From Chloroflexaceae bacterium (GTDB taxonomy: Bacteria; Chloroflexota; Chloroflexia; Chloroflexales; Chloroflexaceae): DNA of 34,818 nt. Made by a program: the position numbers and the translations under genes. This document shows, one piece after another, positions 24,599 through 34,064 of this stretch; position 1 is the first letter of the stretch; every line of letters starts with the position of its first letter. Location of the stretch: assembly GCA_012034075.1 (NCBI GenBank), contig JAAURD010000025.1:1-34818 (forward strand). Reading direction: 5' to 3'. A model generated the notes under the pieces. It ran no database searches. It saw nothing but the letters and a program-made list of their open reading frames with translations, and was not told where the DNA came from.

Positions 24599-25744
24599 TC
24601 ACAGTGGTCGGTATTCTTCGGCAACGAGCCGAAGCTGTTGTCCCAATTCACGAGCCATACCACGCCCCAGGCTGGCTCGCGCCGATTTGGTCAAATCGGG
24701 TAAAATGGCACTCCAGGCATCATACAAGGCATCTTCGGGCCGGTCGCCGAGCAATGGGATGACATACTCTAACCAGAACGGTTCGCTCTTTTCATCACCC
24801 AACACGTCGTTGACAATACTGCGCAATTCTGCTCCCAGGCTGGTGAGACGTCGGCGGAGAATGACGATGGTGATGTCATCGCTTTGTTCCGTGCTTTGAC
24901 TCCATGAACGTAATTCTCGCAGTAATAGTTTCATCAATGCCCGTGGTTTGAAATGGCTGTGCGTTTGGAGTAACAGTTGCAACCGCTCGAAGCCAAATTC
25001 TTCTTCATCGGGACTGATGGCTTCAGTGACGCCATCAGTATATAATAACATGCTATCACCTTCAGGGATGATCACGCCATCTTCTTCATAGTCGCTGTCT
25101 GAATCGACGCCCAGCGGCAAACCAGGGAGTTCTATTTCGCGTGCTTCGGTATTAAACAGGACGGCATAGGTATGACCGGCATTGGCCATCTGGATCTTGC
25201 CCTGAGCAGTATCGAGCACGGCATAGAGCATGGTAATCATGCCTTGCGGAATATCGGTACAGACTTCGCGATTCACTTCGGCGAGGGTTGGGCCGGGCGA
25301 TAGGCACAGGCGTGCTTTGTGGCGAAACACGGTGCGTGCGACGGCCATGCGAAGGGCTGCGGCCAGACCTTTGCCCGAAACATCACCAATCATAATGGCT
25401 TGCGAATGATCACCGAGATCGAGAAAATCGTAAAGATCACCACCCAGGTCACGGGCGGGAGATGAGACAGCACTCATTTCCCAACCGCGTAGTTGTGGAA
25501 CGGCGGCAAGGAGGAGGCCTTGCTGAATATCACGTGCCATTTGGAGTTCGCGTTCGAGTTCTGCCTGTCGTCGTTGCTCTTCTTCTGAGGGCATGGCAGG
25601 TGCGGGAACTGGAAGAGCATCGGGGATGGCTGGCTCAATACGGCGCATGGATTGGCTGGCAAGTGCTCCGTGTCCCCAGAGACTGCTATGGATGTGAAGT
25701 GGTGAACGATTGTGTGTTTGGTAGGAGCCATTTCTTTGCATCAT
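24599..25744 (-). CDS. SpoIIE/RsbU-type PP2C serine phosphatase
   Basis: 381 residues from ATG 25744, with AAAGG seven bases upstream (an adjacent ATG lies at 25741). A coiled linker (~50-80, RRQAELERELQMARDIQQGL) leads into the PP2C_SIGMA domain (~85-285): metal-binding Asp in PARDLGGDLYDFLDL, IMIGDVSGKGLAAALRMA, MANAGHTYAVL, YTDGVTEAISP and SDDITIVILRRR. A further ~80-residue C-terminal region (LGAELRSIVNDVLGDEKSEP and LGRGMARELGQQLRLVAEEY) is not recognised. There is no N-terminal REC or GAF domain. Such phosphatases dephosphorylate STAS antagonists, and one is encoded downstream. The CheR gene ends 19 bases upstream, so this gene ties the che genes to the partner-switch genes. Confidence 0.9.
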   Translation of the reverse strand: MMQRNGSYQTHNRSPLHIHSSLWGHGALASQSMRRIEPAIPDALPVPAPAMPSEEEQRRQAELERELQMARDIQQGLLLAAVPQLRGWEMSAVSSPARDLGGDLYDFLDLGDHSQAIMIGDVSGKGLAAALRMAVARTVFRHKARLCLSPGPTLAEVNREVCTDIPQGMITMLYAVLDTAQGKIQMANAGHTYAVLFNTEAREIELPGLPLGVDSDSDYEEDGVIIPEGDSMLLYTDGVTEAISPDEEEFGFERLQLLLQTHSHFKPRALMKLLLRELRSWSQSTEQSDDITIVILRRRLTSLGAELRSIVNDVLGDEKSEPFWLEYVIPLLGDRPEDALYDAWSAILPDLTKSARASLGRGMARELGQQLRLVAEEYRPL

Positions 25745-25763
25745 GACAGAACCTTTATTTGAA

Positions 25764-27344
25764 CTAACGTTTTTGAGTAAGTATTTTGAGATAACGTTCA
25801 CATGTTTCCTTAATCCATCCTACAGCGACGCCATCGAGAAGGGTGTCATTTGACCAGGTTTGTAATTTGCGGAGGGTATTGCGATATTCACGTATGGCTG
25901 GTTGTACTCGGTCTAGTTGGCGATAGACTTCGGCAAGGTGATACGAGATCAATGGTGATTCGGCATCGAGAAAACGGGCTCGTTCAAGTTGTTGGGCAGC
26001 TTCTTGAATCTGGCCCTGCTGGGCGTATAAAATACCGAGCAGAATATACGCTTCTGTCGTCAACACATCGAGTTCAAGGGTTCTTCGGGCTTCTGCAACG
26101 GCCAGTTCAAAATCGCCACGGTTGGCATGCGCACGGGCAATGAGTGCGAGGATCTGTGGCGCATAGGAGTCGTTGAGCGGTACATTGTAGAGCATATGTA
26201 AGACTTCATCTGCCTGACCATCGGCGAGCAGTGACTGACCACGCTGTACGATTTCATTGCCTGGTAACGGTGACACCGGTGGTGGTTTCTCCAGGTTTGC
26301 AGCTGAAAGCCCGGTGGTTTTGCGTTCTTCTCGGAAGGATCGGGTGGTTTTGGTATGGGGTTGCTGCGTTGGTGTGGCTTTTGGTATGGACGAACGATGC
26401 GATGACACCAGAGCATCGGGCATCAAGGGCTTACGGGTTGATGGAGGTTGTCTGGTTACTGCTGATGGCGGTTCGGGTGTAGCTAATGGTGCTTTAACAT
26501 ACATAAACGCGCCGGCGATTTCTTGAAGGCGAAACTGATCATAAATATTCCAGAGTGTTTCGGAGAAACCGAGAAATAAGATGCCATCGTGACGCAAGGT
26601 GCGATAGAAGCGGTCTACCAGCATGCGAAAGGTAGATACCTGAAAGTAAATTGTCACATTTTGACAAAAGATAATGTCAAGGTCCATGGCCCAGGGCGGA
26701 AATGGTTCGAGCAAGTTGTGCTGCTCAAAGGTGATTATTTCTCGCACATGTTGTTTGACGACGCGGCTTTCAGCACGTTGGTCAAAGTAGTGTGTGAGCA
26801 TGGGGGCAGTGACGTTGCTGAGCGTTCGACCACGGTAGGCGCCAGTCCGCGCACGGGCCAGAGCGGCTTGACTCAAGTCGGTGGCATGGATTTCGATGTT
26901 GCGGGGGAATGGATGCCCCAGCGTTTCGAGGGCGATGATTGCGAGAGAGTAGGGTTCTTCACCGGTTGAGCAGCCGGCGCTCCAGATTCGTATGGGTTCA
27001 TTGGCTGGTTTTTGCCGGTGCATGCGGGGTAAGATGACGTCTTTTAATGCCCGAACATGGGGACGGTTGCGAAAAAAGACGGTTTCATGGTTGAGCAACA
27101 GTTCAACGAGTTGTTGGAGTTCACTCTGGCCCGCCGGTCGTGTGATGTGGGCTGCATAGGCTTCGAGTGGCATTCTGGTAGCAGTGGTACGCTTGGATAG
27201 GCTCGACATTAACACCCGCTGGTTCATGCGATCCAGATAGATCCCACTGTAGCTGGCTAATGTATTGCGAATGGCCTCAAACAATGCGGGTTGCAGATTG
27301 AGAACGGGTTGCAGATTGGGGTCTGATCGGGACGAGTCGAGCAT
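25764..27344 (-). CDS. CheR-type methyltransferase with TPR tail (FrzF-like)
   Basis: 526 residues. The CheR N-terminal helical domain (~18-100, YSGIYLDRMNQRVLMSSLSK, LLLNHETVFFRN) and the catalytic domain (~100-285) are intact: the SAM-binding IRIWSAGCSTGEEPYSLA (~119-136), EIHATDLSQAALARARTG, and DLDIIFCQNVTIYF, where CRNVLIYF is usual. A Pro/Thr/Ser-rich linker (~290-385) leads to C-terminal TPRs (~385-515, AVAEARRTLELDVLTTEAYI, AAQQLERARFLDAESPLISY). CheR methylates glutamates of chemoreceptors. The CheR-TPR fusion is that of FrzF in Myxococcus, and the gene follows cheB as frzF follows frzG. A short in-frame repeat (27287-27300 and 27305-27318) doubles LNLQP near the start. The gap to cheB is 25 bases. 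Confidence 0.92.
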   Translation of the reverse strand: MLDSSRSDPNLQPVLNLQPALFEAIRNTLASYSGIYLDRMNQRVLMSSLSKRTTATRMPLEAYAAHITRPAGQSELQQLVELLLNHETVFFRNRPHVRALKDVILPRMHRQKPANEPIRIWSAGCSTGEEPYSLAIIALETLGHPFPRNIEIHATDLSQAALARARTGAYRGRTLSNVTAPMLTHYFDQRAESRVVKQHVREIITFEQHNLLEPFPPWAMDLDIIFCQNVTIYFQVSTFRMLVDRFYRTLRHDGILFLGFSETLWNIYDQFRLQEIAGAFMYVKAPLATPEPPSAVTRQPPSTRKPLMPDALVSSHRSSIPKATPTQQPHTKTTRSFREERKTTGLSAANLEKPPPVSPLPGNEIVQRGQSLLADGQADEVLHMLYNVPLNDSYAPQILALIARAHANRGDFELAVAEARRTLELDVLTTEAYILLGILYAQQGQIQEAAQQLERARFLDAESPLISYHLAEVYRQLDRVQPAIREYRNTLRKLQTWSNDTLLDGVAVGWIKETCERYLKILTQKR

Positions 27345-27369
27345 CTTGATAACGGTACTTTCTATCCGG

Positions 27370-28563
27370 TTAGATCTTACTCACACGTTGCTTTATAGCC
27401 TGCAAAATCCCTTCTGGGGGCAGCATTTCATCTACGGCATCCAGTTCGTATGCTGCCCGTGGCATGCCGTAGATGGTACATGTTGCTTCGTCCTGGGCCA
27501 GGGTATACCCACCCGCACGATGAATGGTTTGCATGCCAATGGCGCCATCACGACCCATGCCACTGAGCAGGACACCAATGATCCGTGATCCAAAGACGGG
27601 GACGGCCGTCTGCATGGTAATATCGACGGAAGGTCGCAGCAGACAGGGTTGATCGTTGAGATGCACCGTTTTGTTCGGTTTGACGTAGAGATTGTAGCCA
27701 TCCGGGGTAACCATGACCGTGTTGGCAATAATCTGGGCGCCCTCGTAGGCGAGAAAGACGGGCAATTGACAGGTGAGCGAGAGCCATTCGACCATACCTG
27801 TACTGAATCCTTCGGCAATATGTTGCACGACGATGACGGCTGCTCCGAAGCGTGCGGGGAGGCCGGCGAGAATGTGTTTGACGATTTTTGGCCCTCCGGT
27901 AGATGCCCCGATGATCACCAGGGGAAAGGTGTCAGGACGCTTTTCTGTCCTGGCCAGGGGTAATGAGTCCACCTTCTCGGTGGCGAGCGGCGGTAACGAA
28001 AGGATAGGATCAGGGCTTCTGGTAACCAGCACTGCGGGTTTTGGGATAATGGGCTGTGGTGGTGTCACCGGTTCGGCCGGCGGAGTGGATGCAGCCACGA
28101 GGTTACTGCCACCACGGGCTAGGTTGCGACGACGTCCCCGCAAGTGAGTAACAACTTTGACTCGTGCAAGCGTTTTAATGCGACGGATAAGCTCGCGACG
28201 TGCCTTTTCGATCTCATTCGGATTTGACAGATCGGGTTTTTCGACAACCTCAAGCGCCCCTGCCCCGAGCATCTTAAATGTGATATCGACGTCATACCGT
28301 GATAGTGATCCGGTTACGACCAGGATCGGTGTGGGGTGATAGGCCATCAGTTGTTCGGTTGTTTCCAGACCATCCATCACGGGCATACGAACATCCATAG
28401 TAATCAAGTCGGGACGCAGATTTTGCACACACGCCAGAGCCTCTTGCCCATCTGCTGCTTCACCGATCACCTGAATGTCGGGATCGCTTTCCAACATTTG
28501 ACGCAAGGTACGTCGCACGAGTGCGGAGTCATCAACTATCAAAATCCGCAAAGGGTCTCTCAT
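27370..28563 (-). CDS. cheB: Chemotaxis protein-glutamate methylesterase CheB
   Basis: 397 residues. The N-terminal REC domain (~5-125) has LIVDDSALVRRTL, Asp57 in LITMDVRMPVMDG and Lys in VVEKPD. A basic and Pro-rich linker (~140-215) follows. The C-terminal methylesterase (~218-395) has the full triad: Ser in IIGASTGGP, His in VVQHIAEGFS and Asp in GMGRDGAIGM. CheB demethylates or deamidates chemoreceptors and is activated by CheA. The gene lies between cheY (32 bases upstream) and cheR-TPR (25 bases downstream), the position of frzG in the frz operon. Confidence 0.95.
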   Translation of the reverse strand: MRDPLRILIVDDSALVRRTLRQMLESDPDIQVIGEAADGQEALACVQNLRPDLITMDVRMPVMDGLETTEQLMAYHPTPILVVTGSLSRYDVDITFKMLGAGALEVVEKPDLSNPNEIEKARRELIRRIKTLARVKVVTHLRGRRRNLARGGSNLVAASTPPAEPVTPPQPIIPKPAVLVTRSPDPILSLPPLATEKVDSLPLARTEKRPDTFPLVIIGASTGGPKIVKHILAGLPARFGAAVIVVQHIAEGFSTGMVEWLSLTCQLPVFLAYEGAQIIANTVMVTPDGYNLYVKPNKTVHLNDQPCLLRPSVDITMQTAVPVFGSRIIGVLLSGMGRDGAIGMQTIHRAGGYTLAQDEATCTIYGMPRAAYELDAVDEMLPPEGILQAIKQRVSKI

Positions 28564-28595
28564 ATTAAAGTTATATTCGTGGCTTTGTAGCCGGG

Positions 28596-28958
28596 TTAAT
28601 CCATCTCCAATACCAACTTCACGCGGTTGGGCAGGTTCAGCAGGTCAATATCTTTGTTTAAATAGTCATCGACTCCGGCTTCAAACGCTGCATGTTTATC
28701 TTCGGTTGATGTGAGCATAATAATGCGCAAATCATCGAGCGATGGATCTTCACGGAGTTGGCGACACACTTCGTAGCCATCCATTCCTGGCATTTGTACA
28801 TCGAGTACCATTAAATCGGGCACTTCTTCTTCGATGCATGCCAGGGCCTCTTCACCGCTATGTGCCAGACGCACCTCGTATCCATGCATTTCGAGGCGCA
28901 TCTTCACAATGTCGGTCACCAATTTACTATCATCTACCACCAGAATTTTTTCGGTCAT
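28596..28958 (-). CDS. CheY-like single-domain response regulator
   Basis: 120 residues from ATG 28958 (GAGG eight bases upstream). Only REC is present: DD in ILVVDDSKLVTDIVK, Asp53 in LMVLDVQMPGMDGYE, Thr84 in IIMLTSTEDKH and Lys102 in DDYLNKDIDL, where the usual following Pro is Asp. It sits between cheA-REC and cheB, an addition compared with the frz layout. It is a likely phosphoryl target of the CheA, in competition with the CheA's own receiver domain. Confidence 0.9.
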   Translation of the reverse strand: MTEKILVVDDSKLVTDIVKMRLEMHGYEVRLAHSGEEALACIEEEVPDLMVLDVQMPGMDGYEVCRQLREDPSLDDLRIIMLTSTEDKHAAFEAGVDDYLNKDIDLLNLPNRVKLVLEMD

Positions 28959-29028
28959 AGTCAAAACCTCGCCTTTGCTGTCGTACCACAATGTGACGCA
29001 TGCATGTTCGTTCCCAGTGGAACATCCA

Positions 29029-31386
29029 TCAGGGTTCTACCGGTGATGGCGTCTCTATATCTTCATGTCCAAGCAGTTGCTGGATCACCTCGAGCAGATT
29101 ATCCTGATTAAATTGACTCTTTACAATATATGCCTGTGCGCCCACTTCCAGTCCACGTCGTCGGTGCTCATCAGAAGCGAGGCTTGTCATAATAATCACA
29201 GGCAATTCATCCAGTCGTAACTCCTGACGGACACGCGATGTAAGTTCAAACCCATCGACACGTGGCATTTCAACATCAGTAACCATAAGATCGTAGGACT
29301 GTACCCGTAGTTTGTCAAGGGCATCGCTGCCATCGGTTGCGGCCGTGACATGATAGCCGGCCGATTGCAAGATACTGCGGAGTAACTCACGTGTCGTGAA
29401 TGAGTCTTCGGCAATCAGCACGTTCCATTGCTTCTTATGTATGGGTGTGACGGCTGCCTGTACCAGCGCGATGCCTCTGGCTGACTGTGCGAGGGCAGAG
29501 GGATTGAGCAACAGGACCAGTTGCCCATCACCAAGCTGTATGGCACCACTGTAGAAGTGTTGGGCTTCAAACAGGGTGCCCATGGGTTTGACGACAGCCT
29601 CACGTTCGTCCAGCACGATATCGACCAGGGCACCGAGTGGTCGCTGATTGCTGCCGATCAGCACAGCAGGTGAACGCTCTCGCTTCTGAAAGCTCGGGTC
29701 GCCTTCAATATGCAACAAATCGGCCAGGCGTACCAATGAGATGGTCTTTTCTTCATGCACAATGGTAGCACGCCCTTCGATCATTTGCACACTATCCTGG
29801 TGTGCCCATACAATGCCCTGACATCCAAGTGCGGGAAGTGCAAACGTCCGTTCACCAATGCGCAACAGCAGTACGCGGGTGGTGACCAGAGTGAGTGGCA
29901 ACACCAGGGTAAATTCGGTGCCTGCGCCCAGTTCTGATTCTACCAGCACCTGACCACCAAGCTCCTGGATATTGGTGCGTACTACATCCATCCCGACCCC
30001 GCGCCCGGAGACATCGGTGATAATGGAGGCTGTGCTAAAGCCCGGTTGAAAGATGATTTCAATCGCTTCTTGATCTGACAGCAGTGCGGCATTTTCTGCG
30101 TTAATCAGCCCTTTTCGTACTCCTGCTTCGCGCAGTTTCGCCGGGTTCATGCCGCGACCGTCGTCGCGGATACGAACCCGCACTTCATTGCCTATGGCTT
30201 CTGCACTGATGGTAATCTGCCCCTGGCGTGGTTTTTGCTGGGCCATGCGCTCTTCGGGTGGCTCGATGCCATGGTCAATGGCATTGCGAATCAGGTGAAT
30301 GAGTGGATCATTCAGGGCTTCGAGCATTTTGCGATCAAGTTCGGTGTTTTCGCCCTTGACGACCAGTTCGACCTCTTTGTTGGTTGAGCGTGAAAGCTCA
30401 CGCACGGCGCGAGGGAGAGCGCCAAACACGGTTGCGATGGGTTGCATCCGTACATGCATCACTTCTTGTTCCAGGTCTTCAAGCAGCATCGTTTGCTGTT
30501 CGGCCTGCTGGTCGAACTGCTCGGTTTCACGACGCAATAATTGTTTACTGCGGTTGCAGTGGCGCAGCGCAGCGTTCATACCAGCATCGATGGTTTGAAA
30601 CGCGGTTGCGGGCAGACGCAGTTGTTGGAGTTCGGCATGAACATCGAGCAGGTCCTGTTCCTGCTCATTCAACAGGGTCATCATTTCTTGAAACAGGCGA
30701 CTATGTGAGGCCAGCATCTGTTGCCCAACCACTAACTCGCCGGTCAGGTTCAGCAAGCGATCAAGCCGATCAACCCGAACCCGCACAGTTTGGCGACTGG
30801 CACTGCGTCGCACCGTGAATTGACCACTTGAAGACCCATCGTTATCGGTTGATGGGGCAGTTTCGGCAACTACCGGACGCGGTGTTGTTGCTTTGGGTTG
30901 TGCAGTTGTGTCAACATTTGCGCTGTCCTGTTCTGTATTAGGTGCTCCGTCAGAGGCAGCATCGGCGGTGCTCGTACCGCTGATCGGGCCAGCCTGTTCG
31001 AGGCTGTTTTGCAACTGGGTTATCAGTGGTTCAATTGCGACCGTGGTATGTTGCCCTTCAACCCCGGCGACTGTCAGGGTTTGCAAGGTATCGCCACTGC
31101 GTAAGAGGACATCAATGAGCTCCGAGTTCAGCGTGAGACTGCCTTCACGTGCAGCACCAAGGACATTCTCCATGGTATGGGCAAGTTTTGAGATGGTGTT
31201 AAAGCCAAGCAACCGTGACGATCCCTTAATCGTATGAACTGCACGAAAGATAGAGTCAATATGGGTTCGCGCTTCCGGTGAGCGTTGCCCAGATGTTTGC
31301 TCCAATGCCAGTAACCCATCACTTAAGATGCGCAGGTTTTCTGCCGTTTCTTCGCGAAATTGATGATAAAACTGGGTCAGATCCAT
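29029..31386 (-). CDS. cheA: Hybrid CheA histidine kinase with C-terminal receiver (FrzE-like)
   Basis: 785 residues. Hpt domain (~1-115) with His51 in FRAVHTIKGSSRLLGF; an acidic, Thr/Ala-rich linker (~120-190) with no P2 CheY-binding domain; P3 dimerisation (~195-330, VDRLDRLLNLTGELVVGQQM); HATPase_c (~340-480) with N-box LIRNAIDHGIEPPEER, G1 DDGRGMNP and G2 GRGVGMDVVR; a CheW-like P5 (~485-625); and a REC domain (~650-770) with LIAEDSFTTRELL and the Asp in LMVTDVEMPRVDG. The enzyme autophosphorylates in a ternary complex with MCP and CheW. A CheA-REC fusion is the layout of FrzE; the receiver may act as a phosphate sink or output. The start at 31386 follows a GGTGA four bases upstream. Confidence 0.95.
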   Translation of the reverse strand: MDLTQFYHQFREETAENLRILSDGLLALEQTSGQRSPEARTHIDSIFRAVHTIKGSSRLLGFNTISKLAHTMENVLGAAREGSLTLNSELIDVLLRSGDTLQTLTVAGVEGQHTTVAIEPLITQLQNSLEQAGPISGTSTADAASDGAPNTEQDSANVDTTAQPKATTPRPVVAETAPSTDNDGSSSGQFTVRRSASRQTVRVRVDRLDRLLNLTGELVVGQQMLASHSRLFQEMMTLLNEQEQDLLDVHAELQQLRLPATAFQTIDAGMNAALRHCNRSKQLLRRETEQFDQQAEQQTMLLEDLEQEVMHVRMQPIATVFGALPRAVRELSRSTNKEVELVVKGENTELDRKMLEALNDPLIHLIRNAIDHGIEPPEERMAQQKPRQGQITISAEAIGNEVRVRIRDDGRGMNPAKLREAGVRKGLINAENAALLSDQEAIEIIFQPGFSTASIITDVSGRGVGMDVVRTNIQELGGQVLVESELGAGTEFTLVLPLTLVTTRVLLLRIGERTFALPALGCQGIVWAHQDSVQMIEGRATIVHEEKTISLVRLADLLHIEGDPSFQKRERSPAVLIGSNQRPLGALVDIVLDEREAVVKPMGTLFEAQHFYSGAIQLGDGQLVLLLNPSALAQSARGIALVQAAVTPIHKKQWNVLIAEDSFTTRELLRSILQSAGYHVTAATDGSDALDKLRVQSYDLMVTDVEMPRVDGFELTSRVRQELRLDELPVIIMTSLASDEHRRRGLEVGAQAYIVKSQFNQDNLLEVIQQLLGHEDIETPSPVEP

Positions 31387-31525
31387 AGGGTCACCATCAC
31401 CGATTTCATAACCTCTGTTGCCACAACACAGAAGGTACTGAACGATATTCTGTGGTTCTGATTAACGTTGTTCTACCGGTCTTCTGCATCAGCGGTTCAA
31501 CCGATCGGGACTGACATACCATTGA

Positions 31526-33023
31526 TTATACCTGATCTGATTGCGCTGTGCCATGCAGCCGGTCGGCAATTGCTGTGAGCATTGCGGATGACTCTGCCAT
31601 CTGCCGCGCCCCCGACTGCTGATTGACGCGCTACTTCGGCAATTTCCCGCATCGCTTCTACCACTTGCTCACTGGCGCTTTGTTGCTGTGCCGTGGCCAT
31701 GCCAATTTCGGCCGCGCTCTGAGCGGTACGTTCGGCCATCATCAGGATGGTATCCATAACCTGGCCGGCACGGTACGCCAGTTCACCGCCATGTTCCACT
31801 TCCTTGCCCCCTTCTTCGGCGGCAAGCACGGCTGCATTCGTCGCCTGGCGAATCTCCGCAATCACTCCCTGGACCTCTTTGGCGGCGGCAAGCGTGCGAT
31901 TGGCAAGGCTTTTCACTTCGGCGGCAACCACCGCAAAGCGGCGACCATGTTCGCCCGCCCCGGCTGCTTCAATTGCAGCATTTAAGGCAAGCAGGTGGGT
32001 TTCATCGGAGATATCATCAATCAGGTCGATGATTTCGCCAATTTGCTGTGAATGTTCGCCGAGACTCAACACTCTGGCGGAGATGTCTTTCATACGGGTG
32101 CGAATGCGTTCCATGGCCTGAACGCTTTCATCAACCGCAACCTGTCCATTGCTCAGATGTTCGAGGGTTTGTTGCGCTGCTTGCGCCACATGTTCCGATG
32201 CTTGCGCGATCTGACGCGCCGTCGTTCCTAGCTCTTCGACGGTGGTGCTCACCTGTGAAACGGCGCTGGCCTGTTCGGTGGCGCCGCTTGCTTGCTGCTG
32301 TGATGTTGTTTGCAGTTCGGCTGCTGCCGCAGAGAGTTCGCTGCCCAGTTCAACTTGCTGGAGATTCTTTTCCATCAGACGTTCGGTGCTCACCAGCAAT
32401 TCACCGGCGTGGTTTTTGGAGTCATTCAAGGCGGTGACAAGATCACGGCTGATCGACCATGAAGCATACGCCAGCATGCCGCCGGTACAAAGCACCATAA
32501 TCAACGATATATAGGGTGCCGCCGGCGATATGGCATACACAGGATTCACCCCAAACCCCTCTTGCAAGATGATCAAGATGGTATAACACACTGCAACAAA
32601 CGAGCCTACGCGCCAGCTATCATTACTGCCGCCAATGAGGCCAGCGACGACGATGGGCAAAAGATACCCTATGACAACCGGGCTATTCACACCACCATAG
32701 ATATATGCTCCCAGTGAAAATGCCAGAACCAGACCGTAACAATAGACCCTGATGGAGAGTAATGTCTGTTGGCGTACCAGGACGATAAACGAAATAATAC
32801 AGGTAATCAGGGTGACGGTAAGAATGCTCACACTAGGGACAAACAGCTGAGCCCAGTTGAACAGTTCTAAGGCACCTGCTAAGAGGATGAGCAGAGCGGA
32901 AACAGCACTGGTAATAATCAGCAAACGGCGCATCAAAAGACGGTTGTCGTTCTTTTGAGCCTGCATTTGATCGTCTTTTGCAGTTGGATTGGAAAGATTG
33001 TCTATGGTTCGGGTCTGTTCCAC
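31526..33023 (-). CDS. Methyl-accepting chemotaxis protein with polytopic membrane domain, frameshifted at the C-terminus
   Basis: About 498 residues when corrected. The first ~30 residues are charged. Residues ~31-190 hold about six TM helices with very short loops ([60 protein letters not shown]), so there is no extracytoplasmic sensor domain and no HAMP. The signalling hairpin (~215-490) contains the tip [20 protein letters not shown] followed by [20 protein letters not shown], and heptad arms rich in Gln/Ala. A one-base insertion in the C5 run 31609-31613 (+ strand) scrambles the end; removing it gives the normal MCP ending [16 protein letters not shown] and a TAA at 31526-31528. No CheR/CheB tethering pentapeptide is seen. 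The start overlaps the CheW-like gene by 22 bases. It holds the position of frzCD. Confidence 0.9.
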
Positions 33024-33433
33024 AACGGTAATGCTCCTTCTCTCACTTCTGGTAGCATAAACACATCTTGAGCAATTTGGCGCAAATCAAGAACGAGCAG
33101 GACATGCTGATCGTCATCACGAACATAGACACCTGAAAACCACGGTCGCAGCAGTTGGCGATTCAGGAGTTTAGGCATTGGTTGTATGGTCGATTCGGCC
33201 ACATGATAGGCGTCTTCTACGCGATCAACCAGCAGTGCTATTGAGCGACGACGCGTTGGTACAATGAGCGCATGGCAGCGTCTGCTGTCCATAAGATATT
33301 CCTGATCCAGCAATCTGCTCAAATCGCCAGGCAACATAGGACGTCCTCGTTCATCTGGTTGTTCCAGATCAGCACGGTGGTTGATAATGCGTAACTCCAC
33401 GAGCTGGTCACGTCGTACTACATATTTCCGCAT
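33002..33433 (-). CDS. Divergent CheW-like protein (FrzB position)
   Basis: 143 residues from ATG 33433; TTG 33451 is an alternative start, and neither has a good ribosome binding site. The CheW fold is recognisable: [16 protein letters not shown] (~9-24), an insertion with [40 protein letters not shown] (~54-73) and [20 protein letters not shown] (~98-117). The N-terminal strands of a typical CheW are shortened. CheW couples CheA to receptors. Its position as the second CheW-type gene before the MCP mirrors the atypical FrzB. It overlaps the MCP start by 22 bases and follows the first CheW after ~40 bases. Confidence 0.8.
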   Translation of the reverse strand: MRKYVVRRDQLVELRIINHRADLEQPDERGRPMLPGDLSRLLDQEYLMDSRRCHALIVPTRRRSIALLVDRVEDAYHVAESTIQPMPKLLNRQLLRPWFSGVYVRDDDQHVLLVLDLRQIAQDVFMLPEVREGALPLWNRPEP

Positions 33434-33474
33434 ACGTGTGACTACAATCAAGAATAAATCGGTTGTGCTAACTG

Positions 33475-33948
33475 TTACGCTTTTGATAACAGTGACTCCA
33501 TAATAGCTGGCAGGTCAAGCAATCCCAGCGGTTCCTGTGCGATACGGATAACCCCTTTCAAAAACCGCGAGCGTTGTGGGTCAATTGCTGTTGGCAGTGG
33601 TTCAACAGTGGTATCGCTCAGGTTGATCAGGTCAATGACACTATCTACCAGAAACGCCGCTTCAATGTCATCAAGATGGATCATCATATACCGGGTTGCG
33701 CGATCTGGAGGACTTTCGGCCATATGCATAAGTAAGCGCATATCAACCACCGGCATAATCACCCCTCGATGGTTAATAATACCGGGCATCAGTGCTGGTG
33801 CGCCAGGCACCATAGTTGGTGCTCGCCAACGCGTGACTTCTCGCACGTAGGCGCCATTCAGAACATATGTTGCCTTGTCCAGGCGCAGCAACACATACGT
33901 CGTTTCAATCGACGTATGCATGATGCTTGTTGGATCAACTGATACCAC
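33475..33948 (-). CDS. cheW: CheW chemotaxis coupling protein (FrzA-like)
   Basis: 157 residues from GTG 33948, chosen because GGGAG lies eight bases upstream; ATG 33921 is an alternative. It is a textbook CheW: TYVLLRLDKATYVLNGAYVR (~17-36), APTMVPGAPALMPGIINHRG (~43-62), VIMPVVDMRLLM, AAFLVDSVIDLINLS (~95-109) and FLKGVIRIAQEPLGLLDL. CheW bridges receptors and CheA in signalling arrays. It is the first gene of the minus-strand block, downstream of a sigma-70-type promoter (34065-34094). Confidence 0.93.
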   Translation of the reverse strand: MVSVDPTSIMHTSIETTYVLLRLDKATYVLNGAYVREVTRWRAPTMVPGAPALMPGIINHRGVIMPVVDMRLLMHMAESPPDRATRYMMIHLDDIEAAFLVDSVIDLINLSDTTVEPLPTAIDPQRSRFLKGVIRIAQEPLGLLDLPAIMESLLSKA

Positions 33949-34064
33949 GCAACATTACTCCCGGTATCGGGCTGCACCAGTCTGTCAGGTTGCTAAACAC
34001 CGATGCTGCAAGCTCTGCTCTGTATCACGGTATGCTTGGCAGCATCTTCTCATTGTAGCATCCT

